Below the pieces are notes generated by a model, which had not been told where the DNA came from, did not search any database, and worked only from the letters and a program-made list of their open reading frames with translations. A stretch of 6,715 nt of DNA. Source: JAWCLZ01 sp038850275. GTDB lineage: Archaea > Halobacteriota > JAWCLZ01. The stretch covers positions 1 to 6,715 of the forward strand of contig JAWCLZ010000043.1 in assembly GCA_038850275.1 (NCBI GenBank). Direction: 5' to 3'. Below are positions 1 to 5,358 of this stretch, one piece after another. Made by a program: the position numbers and the translations under genes. The stretch's first letter is position 1. The number at the start of each line of letters is the position of its first letter.

Positions 1-193
1 AACACCAACTGTAACACCAACACCAACTGTAACACCAACACCAACTGTAACACCAACACCAACTGTAACACCAACACCAACTGTAACACCAACACCAACC
101 CCGACCAAGACACCAACTCCAGGCTTTGAAGCAATCTTCGCATTAGCGGGATTGCTCGCAGTGGCATATCTAATAGCAAGGCGCAAGAAGTAA
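1..193 (+). CDS. C-terminal end of a PGF-CTERM surface protein (5' truncated)
   Basis: This frame enters from the left edge (first whole codon at base 2) and stops at TAA 191-193. The visible 63 residues are a Thr/Pro linker made of TPTVTP repeats, then TPTKTPTPGFE, one hydrophobic helix (AIFALAGLLAVAYLIA) and a basic RRKK tail. That order (low-complexity Thr/Pro spacer, PGF, transmembrane helix, Arg/Lys cluster) is the PGF-CTERM signal, which archaeosortase A processes when it moves secreted archaeal proteins such as S-layer proteins to a lipid anchor. The Thr-rich linker is a plausible site of O-glycosylation and would span the cell envelope. The functional ectodomain lies outside the window, so the protein's role is unknown. 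A hairpin terminator follows directly. The sorting signal is clear; the identity of the protein is not. Confidence 0.9.
   Translation, partial: TPTVTPTPTVTPTPTVTPTPTVTPTPTVTPTPTPTKTPTPGFEAIFALAGLLAVAYLIARRKK
2..97 (+). repeat. 18-bp in-frame tandem repeat encoding TPTVTP
   Basis: The unit acaccaactgtaacacca is repeated five times without a mismatch (2-91) and then runs into a partial copy that degenerates to TPTPTKTPTP. The period is a multiple of three, so copy-number change by slippage would lengthen or shorten the linker without breaking the frame. The array begins at the window edge, so the true copy number is unknown. Such identical units also collapse easily in assembly. Confidence 0.93.
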
Positions 194-200
194 AAAGTGG

Positions 201-234
201 AAGGCGCAATTTAGCGCCTTTTCTAAATTTTTTT
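201..234 (+). terminator. Hairpin plus T-tract terminator of the PGF-CTERM gene
   Basis: AAGGCGC (201-207) pairs perfectly with GCGCCTT (214-220) around the 6-nt loop AATTTA. It is followed by TTCTAAATTTTTTT. It begins 7 bases after the stop codon. Archaeal polymerase terminates mainly on T-tracts, which are present here. A closely similar hairpin and tail follow the second PGF-CTERM copy near 2920. Confidence 0.7.
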
Positions 235-319
235 AAATCAATCTGAAGCTATAGTTTTTTTCTCAAAATGAGTTTCCTTACATACATATTCAACATCGAA
301 TCTACATGGCTAGCGTCCA

Positions 320-511
320 ATGAGCCAGCTTAAAGTGAGTTACATCTAACTGGTCAAAGACGATTCCAAGCTGGAGCTTCGAATTAGATTAGCGAATTCT
401 GGTTCCAAAGATGCTTGGGATGCAGTTCGACTTATCCATTCCTTTGCGCAAAAAATTGGAATCATTAAACAAAGAATCGAGATGCTAGTACCGAATCGAA
501 TCTTGATTTGA
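320..511 (+). other. Possible decayed small reading frame of unknown family
   Basis: This entry covers most of the 291-base gap between the PGF-CTERM gene and the YYY gene. One frame from ATG 320 reads MSQLKVSYI, meets TAA at 347-349, then stays open for 53 codons (350-508; Lys/Arg-rich, for example LRIRLANSGSKDAWDAVRL) to TGA 509-511, overlapping the 3' end of the YYY gene on the other strand. The composition looks protein-like, but there is no start codon with a ribosome binding site for the long part, and I recognise no family. It may be a gene remnant or chance. I see nothing else convincing between 235 and 484. Confidence 0.2.
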
Positions 512-2650
512 CTCAAAACGAGCGATGCTATCGCTCATGAATCTATTCATGAATCTATATATCTCTACTCCTTCGCTTTCATAAACTTTCAAAAAAAGTT
601 TTGGTCTCTCCCTGAACTTGTTGATTCCCTCTTTTGTATATTTCATTTTCCCCACCCAACCAATGTAGATATAATCAACCCCATATTTATTTAATAGATT
701 TATCGCCACTTCCAGGTCTGTCGTACTGTAAATTGTGTCAACATCCAAGATTCTCTGGCTTATTTCAACGTGATTTCTTCCCCACATTATCTCATGAGAC
801 CCCCAACCGATTATTGTTGGTAGCCCGGTAAAAGTGGAAATCCTCGAAGAATAAGTATAGCTCACACCTGGTGCTTCAAGCAAGATGGGTTGATTTTTAA
901 TATTCTGATTAATCCAACTAATAGCTTTATAATCCTCTCTGGCTATTTCTTCAAGATAAAGAGCTCCATCAAGAGTTTGCTTTACATTGCTTTCCCAGAA
1001 TCCAAAATTTCCACTTGACCACGATGCAGTCATAGCAAGGGGATGTATCAGAGAGATCAAGATTATTAAAGTTGTGAAAATACCCCAAATTCTTGGTTTT
1101 ACCAGTTTTGTTGATGCTTGATAAATAGTGAGTGCTGCTGAAACGCCCCAGAAGACCCAGATTTGAAGATATACCTTCATCACAGTATTAAAGCGCTCAT
1201 AGGGATAGCTAAAAGCATCATTTATGTAAATTGTCTCGCAAAATAGCGATAGAACAGCTCCCATTAAAATCAAGAGATATATGTATATCATCTCCCTATC
1301 ATCATTGCCCATAAATATAGCGGTGAAGCACAGCAATACAATTAATGCTATCAATATGAGAATTTGAAAATTCAATAGAATTGTTAAGATCATAAGAACT
1401 ATGATAATCAATGCCATTTGAATTTTCTTTGATTTTACCTGCACTACTAAAGTCTTATTATTATCCAAGAATTTTAATATTAAAAATGGAAGAATTATGA
1501 AAAGCAAGGCTCCAAAGACTGCGGTAAAATTTAAAAAAGGAGTTCTATTCAAGACAATTCCAAGTCCATAGAAACCTCCAGCACTCCTCGCTAGATAATA
1601 AGGCAGAAATAAAATAAAACTGAGCAATGCAATTCCAATCATAGTCCTTCCCCACTCTTGCTTTGGAGAGAAGATAATGATCGCTGCAAAGCTTAGAATC
1701 AGATAAGTAGGGTACTCCCAGAGATTGAGCGCCGAAAAAAAGCCAAGACATAGGCCTATGAATAGAAAATCCCCCCTCTCCCTCTTAGATTTTTTCAGAA
1801 AATTGTAAAGAAGTAATATGAACATTAGCTGAAAAGAAATGGATATCATATGCGCTTGGAGATAGCCATGGATAAAGGTATAATAAGGATAGAAAGTTGT
1901 TGAACCTGGAATAATGCTTGTATCTTCCCAAAATTTATAGCCTGTAAACCAATCGATTAAATTGAAATTGACTTCAAATAAAGATTTAATCAATTTTACA
2001 AAACCAATGGCAAATCCAGAAATTAAGGTAAATAGAATTGTTATCAAGCCATAGAGTGTTTTTCCAGTAAAATTATATCCAATTCCATAAGCAGCATTTG
2101 CTGCCAATGCGAAGAACATAGCTATCGATAAATTATAGGTTATCGATGAAGAAATTCCAGTTAGCTTCGTAAGAAAAGCCACACTAAGATGGCCTAAATA
2201 GTAATAATTCAAGGACATTCCAGCGAACCATGGGTCCATTGGAGGGAAATAGTCGCTTCTCAAGATAGATTGAAGCATTGCAAAATTCATGAAGTCCTCA
2301 GAATGGGTAAAATAGATATCAGGCCTTATTGAAAGGATGAAGCTAAAACTCAAAAAGGCAAATGTAAAAACCAATTCATTTTTAACCATCATCTCCCATT
2401 CCCAACTAATTCTTGGCTTGATTGGTCCAGAAAGCGTTAGATAAAGGCCAATTGCACCAACTATGAGCAAAAGAATTAAAATGGTATAGAAATTAAAAGG
2501 AAAAAGACCTAGAGCTGAAACTATCCAAGTGAGATAGGTGGTTAAAAGCATTCCAAATATCTTGCTAACCGAATAACCTTTATCATTGAGGTCTTGGCAT
2601 AGGGAAGCAAGAAATGGAAATGCAATTAATCCAACGATTTCTACCATCAA
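485..2650 (-). CDS. YYY-family (DUF2298) multi-pass membrane protein, probable GT-C-type glycosyltransferase
   Basis: A protein of about 720 residues with a dozen or more hydrophobic segments over residues 1-545 and a soluble C-terminal domain (about 570-720). It matches the archaeal/Chloroflexi YYY family (DUF2298): RPDI (109-112), the acidic SED loop (117-119), FPPMDPWFAG (135-144), the namesake NYYYLGH (148-154), YERFNTVMK near 484-492, and the tail LEAPGVSYTY...RISTFTGLP. Family members are thought to be polytopic glycosyltransferases using lipid-linked sugars outside the membrane; the substrate is unknown. A position normally reading roughly DLHAH is YLQAH here (263-267). The start is uncertain: ATG at 2647 (or TTG at 2650) follows GGTGG closely, but conserved-looking coding sequence continues upstream in frame (see findings). 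It lies convergent to the PGF-CTERM gene at its left and is transcribed alone. Confidence 0.88.
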   Translation of the reverse strand: MMVEIVGLIAFPFLASLCQDLNDKGYSVSKIFGMLLTTYLTWIVSALGLFPFNFYTILILLLIVGAIGLYLTLSGPIKPRISWEWEMMVKNELVFTFAFLSFSFILSIRPDIYFTHSEDFMNFAMLQSILRSDYFPPMDPWFAGMSLNYYYLGHLSVAFLTKLTGISSSITYNLSIAMFFALAANAAYGIGYNFTGKTLYGLITILFTLISGFAIGFVKLIKSLFEVNFNLIDWFTGYKFWEDTSIIPGSTTFYPYYTFIHGYLQAHMISISFQLMFILLLYNFLKKSKRERGDFLFIGLCLGFFSALNLWEYPTYLILSFAAIIIFSPKQEWGRTMIGIALLSFILFLPYYLARSAGGFYGLGIVLNRTPFLNFTAVFGALLFIILPFLILKFLDNNKTLVVQVKSKKIQMALIIIVLMILTILLNFQILILIALIVLLCFTAIFMGNDDREMIYIYLLILMGAVLSLFCETIYINDAFSYPYERFNTVMKVYLQIWVFWGVSAALTIYQASTKLVKPRIWGIFTTLIILISLIHPLAMTASWSSGNFGFWESNVKQTLDGALYLEEIAREDYKAISWINQNIKNQPILLEAPGVSYTYSSRISTFTGLPTIIGWGSHEIMWGRNHVEISQRILDVDTIYSTTDLEVAINLLNKYGVDYIYIGWVGKMKYTKEGINKFRERPKLFLKVYESEGVEIYRFMNRFMSDSIARFESNQDSIRY

Positions 2651-2718
2651 CCACCAAATAGCTATCGGAGAGAGATCAATATCAAATCCCTCGCTTTTAA
2701 TTGCAATTGAATGGAGTC

Positions 2719-2730
2719 AAATATATTTTT
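2719..2730 (-). promoter_or_regulatory. Candidate TATA box for the YYY gene
   Basis: On the minus strand the sequence reads AAAAATATATTT, a good archaeal box A. A start about 25 bases downstream falls near 2698, just before AGCGAGGGA (2687-2695), which could serve as a ribosome binding site for an upstream start. This is inferred from sequence only. Confidence 0.4.
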
Positions 2731-2807
2731 TTTCGATCTAGAATTTATTTTATTTATAATCTTATAATGTATGGTGCATAACCAAAGTAGCAAATTGCTT
2801 GGCACTT

Positions 2808-2899
2808 CGACTAAAAAGGACAACTCCAGGCTTTGAAGAGTCTTTGCATTAGTTGGATTGCTTGCAGTTGCCTATCTGATTGCAAGGCGCAAGAAGTAA
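2808..2899 (+). pseudogene. Frameshifted second copy of the PGF-CTERM tail
   Basis: This stretch aligns with the last 80 or so bases of the PGF-CTERM gene at the left edge. From CAACTCCAGGC onward I count nine substitutions and one missing base. The missing base follows PGFE (about 2838) and makes the uninterrupted frame hit TAG; restoring it gives PGFE, then VFALVGLLAVAYLIARRKK and TAA at 2897-2899. Six of the nine substitutions are silent and the others give only Ile-to-Val and Ala-to-Val, so the copy diverged while still coding and broke later. The upstream side keeps only a trace of the Thr/Pro linker (near CGAC 2808-2811); no ectodomain is visible between 2730 and 2808. It is a relic of a paralogous surface protein or of a tail cassette. 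Confidence 0.75.
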
Positions 2900-2919
2900 A
2901 AGTAAAAGTGAAAAGTGGA

Positions 2920-2955
2920 GGGGCGCTAAGACAAAAAGCGCCTTTTCTAAATTTC
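2920..2955 (+). terminator. Hairpin terminator behind the PGF-CTERM relic
   Basis: GGCGCT (2922-2927) pairs with AGCGCC (2937-2942), extendable by G-U pairs, and is followed by TTTTCTAAATTTCTT. The tail CGCCTTTTCTAAATTT is the same as that behind the first PGF-CTERM gene, so the duplication includes the terminator. The stretch from 2956 to about 3050 holds nothing I can support. Confidence 0.6.
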
Positions 2956-3053
2956 TTAATTTAATTCCTGTAATAGTTCTTTATCTATGTGTTTTAGTGG
3001 AAATTTGCTGGTGTATTTACTCATTGTAAGACGCATTTTTCATATGTTCAAAT

Positions 3054-3096
3054 GTAAGGATTATATATTAGTAATACATTAAATAAAGTAAGGATT
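3054..3096 (+). promoter_or_regulatory. Promoter and possible operator of the vapBC pair
   Basis: TTATATATTA (3061-3070) is a good archaeal TATA box. A start about 25 bases downstream would give a short leader carrying AAGGAT (about 3090-3095) as ribosome binding site for ATG 3104. The 9-mer GTAAGGATT occurs twice, at 3054-3062 and 3088-3096, 34 bases apart and flanking the TATA box. AbrB-fold antitoxins usually repress their own promoter, so these repeats are candidate binding sites, although the second also overlaps the ribosome binding site and may simply reflect it. Confidence 0.5.
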
Positions 3097-3103
3097 TAAA
3101 AAA

Positions 3104-3334
3104 ATGTCTTACTCAAAAATTACTAAGAAAGGTCAGATGACCATTCCTGCGAGATACAGGGAGAAGTATAATTTGAAGAAAGGAATTAGGGTAGCGTTTG
3201 AGGAAACGGATAAAGGTCTGCTTATAAAGCCTATACCGGATATTGCAGATTCAGCAGGAGTGCTCTCAGATTTTGCCGCTCCAGAAGAAGTTTTAATAGA
3301 GCTAATGAAAACCAGAAAAGAGAATTTTCGATGA
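3104..3334 (+). CDS. vapB: AbrB/SpoVT-fold antitoxin (VapB type)
   Basis: A 76-residue protein. Residues 3-46 form the swapped-hairpin DNA-binding domain of the AbrB/MazE/SpoVT family: the signature KITKKGQMTIPARYREKY (5-22), then KKGIRVAFEE and a closing strand LLIKPI. Residues 47-76 form a charged tail (EEVLIELMKTRKENFR) of the kind that wraps and neutralises a partner toxin. The PIN-domain gene starts 12 bases after the stop, so the two are almost certainly co-transcribed. By family knowledge the antitoxin blocks the PIN ribonuclease and represses the shared promoter, probably with the toxin as co-repressor. The ATG is preceded by AAGGAT with a spacing of about 8 bases and by a clear TATA box. 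The length is normal for the family and I see no damage. Confidence 0.9.
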   Translation: MSYSKITKKGQMTIPARYREKYNLKKGIRVAFEETDKGLLIKPIPDIADSAGVLSDFAAPEEVLIELMKTRKENFR

Positions 3335-3346
3335 AAGAGATGGTTT

Positions 3347-3769
3347 ATGATCATTACTTTTGATACAACGTTCTTTGTACTCCACTATTTCTCCAGAGAG
3401 GAAGAATTACTATCAAAAACTAAAAGAATATTATATGCCAGCCGAAGGCTTGGGAATAAAGGCTTGGTGCCAACTATTGTGCTCGGCGAACTCTATGCTT
3501 TGACCCATAAGAAAGCGGGCAGGGATTTGGCCGAAAAGCGATTTAATGAAATTATACATTCAGGCTTAAGCATAGTCGAGCTAAGTGCGGAAATCTCGAA
3601 GCAGGCAGCCATCTACAGGCGTAAATATGAAGAAAAGATCCCCTGGGGTGATTGCATAATAGCCGCAACTGGTGCCTTGGCTAAAGCTGAATTTATCATA
3701 ACTGAAGACCCTCACTTTGGGGAAATAGAAGAAGTGAAGGCAAGAAAGCTCGCTGAAGTGAAAATATAA
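3347..3769 (+). CDS. vapC: PIN-domain ribonuclease toxin (VapC type)
   Basis: A 140-residue PIN domain, full length for a VapC toxin. The acidic residues expected to hold the metal ion are all visible: Asp6 (MIITFDTTFF), Glu48 (VLGELYAL), Asp102 (PWGDCIIAATG) and Asp121 (IITEDPHFG). The family cuts RNA (tRNA, rRNA or mRNA depending on the member) when freed from its antitoxin; the target cannot be read from sequence. It is the second gene of a two-gene unit behind the AbrB-fold antitoxin. ATG 3347 is preceded by GAGATGG, a fair but close ribosome binding site. Nothing suggests inactivation, so this is the one apparently working toxin-antitoxin pair in the window. Confidence 0.9.
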   Translation: MIITFDTTFFVLHYFSREEELLSKTKRILYASRRLGNKGLVPTIVLGELYALTHKKAGRDLAEKRFNEIIHSGLSIVELSAEISKQAAIYRRKYEEKIPWGDCIIAATGALAKAEFIITEDPHFGEIEEVKARKLAEVKI

Positions 3770-3799
3770 TATTTACGACTGCAACTTGACTAGTAATGC

Positions 3800-3821
3800 T
3801 TAAGTAACTTCGAAGTCTTAA
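3800..3821. repeat. Loop-poor inverted repeat between convergent genes
   Basis: TTAAG-TA-ACTTC is followed directly by GAAGT-CTTAA, so the arms pair except for a 2-base bulge, around the perfect palindrome ACTTCGAAGT (3807-3816). It sits between the 3' ends of the intact vapC and the decayed minus-strand vapC. It could be a bidirectional terminator, but there is no long T-tract, so the role is uncertain. Confidence 0.35.
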
Positions 3822-3822
3822 C

Positions 3823-4057
3823 TCAGTCCTGTAATCTTTCGAAGTGTTTATCGCTTTTATCACTTTTTTAGCGTGAGACCTTGAGATATAACCGTTGCCG
3901 CTATAAGCAAGTCGGCCTGGCAGCGATATGCTATTTTTTGTTTTTTGAGTTTTTCATATAAAGTGCAATAAGTCTCGATAATTTGATTTAATTTTTGTGC
4001 TGCGATGTATCTCCAGTCCCGAAGAAGCTCTATTGCATCTGTATCAAATAGATTCAT
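3823..4057 (-). pseudogene. Decayed PIN-domain toxin (VapC relic): internal deletion and 3' frameshift
   Basis: The frame from ATG 4057 begins MNLFDTDAIELLR, the start of a VapC PIN domain with its first catalytic Asp. It then jumps after about 15 residues to the C-terminal part: IIETYCTLYEKLKK, then ADLLIAATVISQGLTLK, the usual late helix with its catalytic Asp. The middle of the domain (roughly 50-60 residues in normal members, including the conserved Glu) is missing, leaving 65 residues to TGA at 3860. Past that stop a shifted frame continues as DKSDKHFERLQD, the normal ending of such toxins, to TGA 3823-3825. So there is a deletion and a frameshift. It is of a different PIN subtype from the intact vapC next door, hence not a copy of it. 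It overlaps the short upstream ORF by 14 bases, as vapBC pairs often do. Confidence 0.7.
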
Positions 4058-4154
4058 CTAATGCGAATTTCTCATTACCGGATTCAAGTATGTTTTTCAA
4101 ATCTTCGCTGGTGAAAATATTTAGCAGTTCTTCAAATGCCCTCTTTGCACGCAT
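4044..4154 (-). CDS. 36-residue ORF upstream of the VapC relic, possible antitoxin remnant
   Basis: ATG 4154 opens a 36-residue frame, MRAKRAFEELLNIFTSEDLK... to ...ALDESI, with a helical, acidic composition. It ends at TGA 4044-4046, 14 bases inside the decayed toxin gene. Position, overlap and composition fit a VapB-type antitoxin, but it is about half the usual length, an in-frame TAA sits two codons before the ATG, and I see no ribosome binding site. It may be the C-terminal part of a truncated antitoxin. I do not recognise a family, so the antitoxin role is inferred from context. Confidence 0.4.
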   Translation of the reverse strand: MRAKRAFEELLNIFTSEDLKNILESGNEKFALDESI

Positions 4155-4229
4155 AGGTTAAAAGACATTGAGAATTACCTATATTCAACCAACAAGTTTT
4201 TCATAAATAAATTCTATCTTTGCAAAAGC

Positions 4230-4236
4230 GGTGATT
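4230..4236 (+). promoter_or_regulatory. Ribosome binding site of the lipoprotein gene
   Basis: GGTGATT matches the anti-Shine-Dalgarno end of 16S rRNA over seven bases and stands four bases before ATG 4239. It fixes that start, which also places a clean signal peptide at the N-terminus. Confidence 0.7.
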
Positions 4237-4238
4237 GA

Positions 4239-4772
4239 ATGAGAGAAATCAAGGTAATATTGCTGCTATGTCTTATTATATCACTCTTGGGCTGTGTTTC
4301 ACAGCCGCCTATTCAACCCACTGGGCTTGAGCAATATATCCCAGCTAGAGATTTACCTAGAAATTTCAAGCTAGCTGGCATAGTTAATAATACCTCTATA
4401 GCTGACTTGATAATGGGAGAATTAGAGGTGAACGTGACTAGCGCAGTTAAAGGGTATTACTTCATTGAATCAGCTCCAGTTGATGGATATGTATTAGTGG
4501 TTAAATGCGCTTCAGCGAGAGATGCTAGTAATGCAACTCAAAATTATCTAGCACTATATCCAGAGTTCCCACCCAGTATACCCATATCTAGATTCAGCTT
4601 AGTGAGTTTCAATGGCCACACTGCAACTCAAATTCTAGGTTCTCACCCCGATCCAAATGCCCAGAAATTCATCTATAAATACATCTGGCAAAAAGAAGAA
4701 CTTATTTTCATCGTTAGTGGAAGCGAAGATCCACAAGCCAGCCTTAGACTCGCGCAGCTAACTGGAAGTTGA
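4239..4772 (+). CDS. Predicted secreted lipoprotein of unknown function
   Basis: A 177-residue protein. Residues 1-19 are a lipoprotein signal peptide: MREIK, a hydrophobic core (VILLLCLIISLLG) and the lipobox LLGC with Cys19 as the likely lipidated residue. A short Pro/Gln-rich spacer (SQPPIQPTG) leads into a mixed alpha/beta domain without transmembrane segments. Three regions carry N-glycosylation sequons (Asn50/51, Asn65, Asn98), which fits an extracellular location and the glycosyltransferases nearby. There is one internal Cys (Cys90) in the mature part. I recognise no family beyond archaeal hypothetical lipoproteins. A strong ribosome binding site supports the start. It is transcribed away from the decayed toxin pair, and the nucleotidyltransferase gene follows after 63 bases. 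The coding call is firm; the function is unknown. Confidence 0.8.
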   Translation: MREIKVILLLCLIISLLGCVSQPPIQPTGLEQYIPARDLPRNFKLAGIVNNTSIADLIMGELEVNVTSAVKGYYFIESAPVDGYVLVVKCASARDASNATQNYLALYPEFPPSIPISRFSLVSFNGHTATQILGSHPDPNAQKFIYKYIWQKEELIFIVSGSEDPQASLRLAQLTGS

Positions 4773-4799
4773 ATGCAAGAAGCTAAGAAACAAAATGAA

Positions 4800-4809
4800 A
4801 TTTTTTATA
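4800..4809 (+). promoter_or_regulatory. Candidate TATA box for the nucleotidyltransferase gene
   Basis: ATTTTTTATAC is a good box A. A start 25-28 bases downstream would fall within a few bases of ATG 4836, so the message may be leaderless; the only purine-rich stretch before the ATG (TAGGAT) is too close for a usual ribosome binding site. Confidence 0.4.
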
Positions 4810-4835
4810 CAGCAAGGAAATATTATGAGTAGGAT

Positions 4836-5358
4836 ATGAAACGTTTAGCTCAAAGTGAGTATGAGAAGCTGATTGAGGAGTACATTGCTTTAATGAAAAT
4901 GCACTTTGGCGAGAGGCTTAGATCTATCTGCCTATTTGGCTCAGTGGCTAGAGGAAATGCAGCTGCAAATAGCGATATTGATATTTTAGTCGTCGCTGAT
5001 GATTTACCAGAGGAGATAGGACTGAGGATAAAAGAAACAAGTTATATACATCAGAAATTAAAAACTGGAGAAGGCTATAGTTCACTTCGAGCTCTTGGAA
5101 AAAGTGGTTTAATTTCAGACCTATATTTCACCCCGAATGAGATTGAAAAGCACCCTCCAATATTGCTTGATATAGCAGAAGATGGCATAATACTATACGA
5201 TGAAGTTNNNNNNNNNNNNNNNNNNNNNNNNNNNNNNNNNNNNNNNNGTGATAAGGGAGAATCTTAGAAAACTTGGTGCTAGGAAGATAATTACAAAAAA
5301 AGGATATTACTGGGTACTAAAGCCTGATATAAAACCTGGGGAAGTTGTGCGAATATGA
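4836..5358 (+). CDS. MNT-type nucleotidyltransferase domain protein, interrupted by an assembly gap
   Basis: Residues 1-124 are a minimal nucleotidyltransferase of the DNA polymerase beta superfamily. The signature GSVARGNAAANSDID (35-49) fits exactly the GSX10DXD pattern of MntA-type antitoxins, with Asp47 and Asp49 as metal ligands and Asp95 (ISDLYF) a likely third. The frame runs into 40 N at 5208-5247. After the gap, VIRENLRKLGARKI...WVLKPDIKPGEVVRI up to TGA 5356-5358 is the usual C-terminus of this family, in a different phase, so the N count is not the real length; the missing bases should be a multiple of three. The stop overlaps the HEPN start (ATGA), a tight two-gene unit. In characterised HEPN/MNT pairs this enzyme inactivates the HEPN ribonuclease by adding AMP to a tyrosine. 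The gene is probably intact apart from the gap. Confidence 0.85.
5208..5247. other. Assembly gap (40 N)
   Basis: Forty unknown bases inside the nucleotidyltransferase gene. The flanking coding phases do not agree with a length of 40; a length that is a multiple of three restores one frame. The gap marks a local assembly or coverage problem, which matters when judging the frameshifts just downstream. Confidence 0.97.

Noticed and set aside
1..97. Short regular repeats that might suggest a CRISPR array
   Set aside because: The units are contiguous with no unique spacers, and they are in frame and encode a Thr/Pro linker.
634..1751. Open frames on the plus strand and in another minus frame inside the YYY gene
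   Set aside because: They lie within a well-supported family protein, are Cys/His/Ser-rich in the way of antisense shadows and have no recognisable domain.
2956..3036. A 26-codon minus-strand frame (MRLTMSKYTSK...LLQELN)
   Set aside because: It is very short, has no family I recognise, no ribosome binding site that stands out and no partner gene.
4155..4235. Minus-strand residues AKIEFIYEKLVG upstream of the 36-residue ORF, faintly like the start of a DUF104-type antitoxin
   Set aside because: Only about ten residues match loosely and three stop codons separate them from the ORF; too weak to call.
4773..4871. TAG in frame between a 19-codon frame and the nucleotidyltransferase, which could suggest pyrrolysine read-through
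   Set aside because: The nucleotidyltransferase starts in the place normal for its family at ATG 4836; the upstream residues are not part of the usual domain, and nothing else in the window indicates pyrrolysine use.
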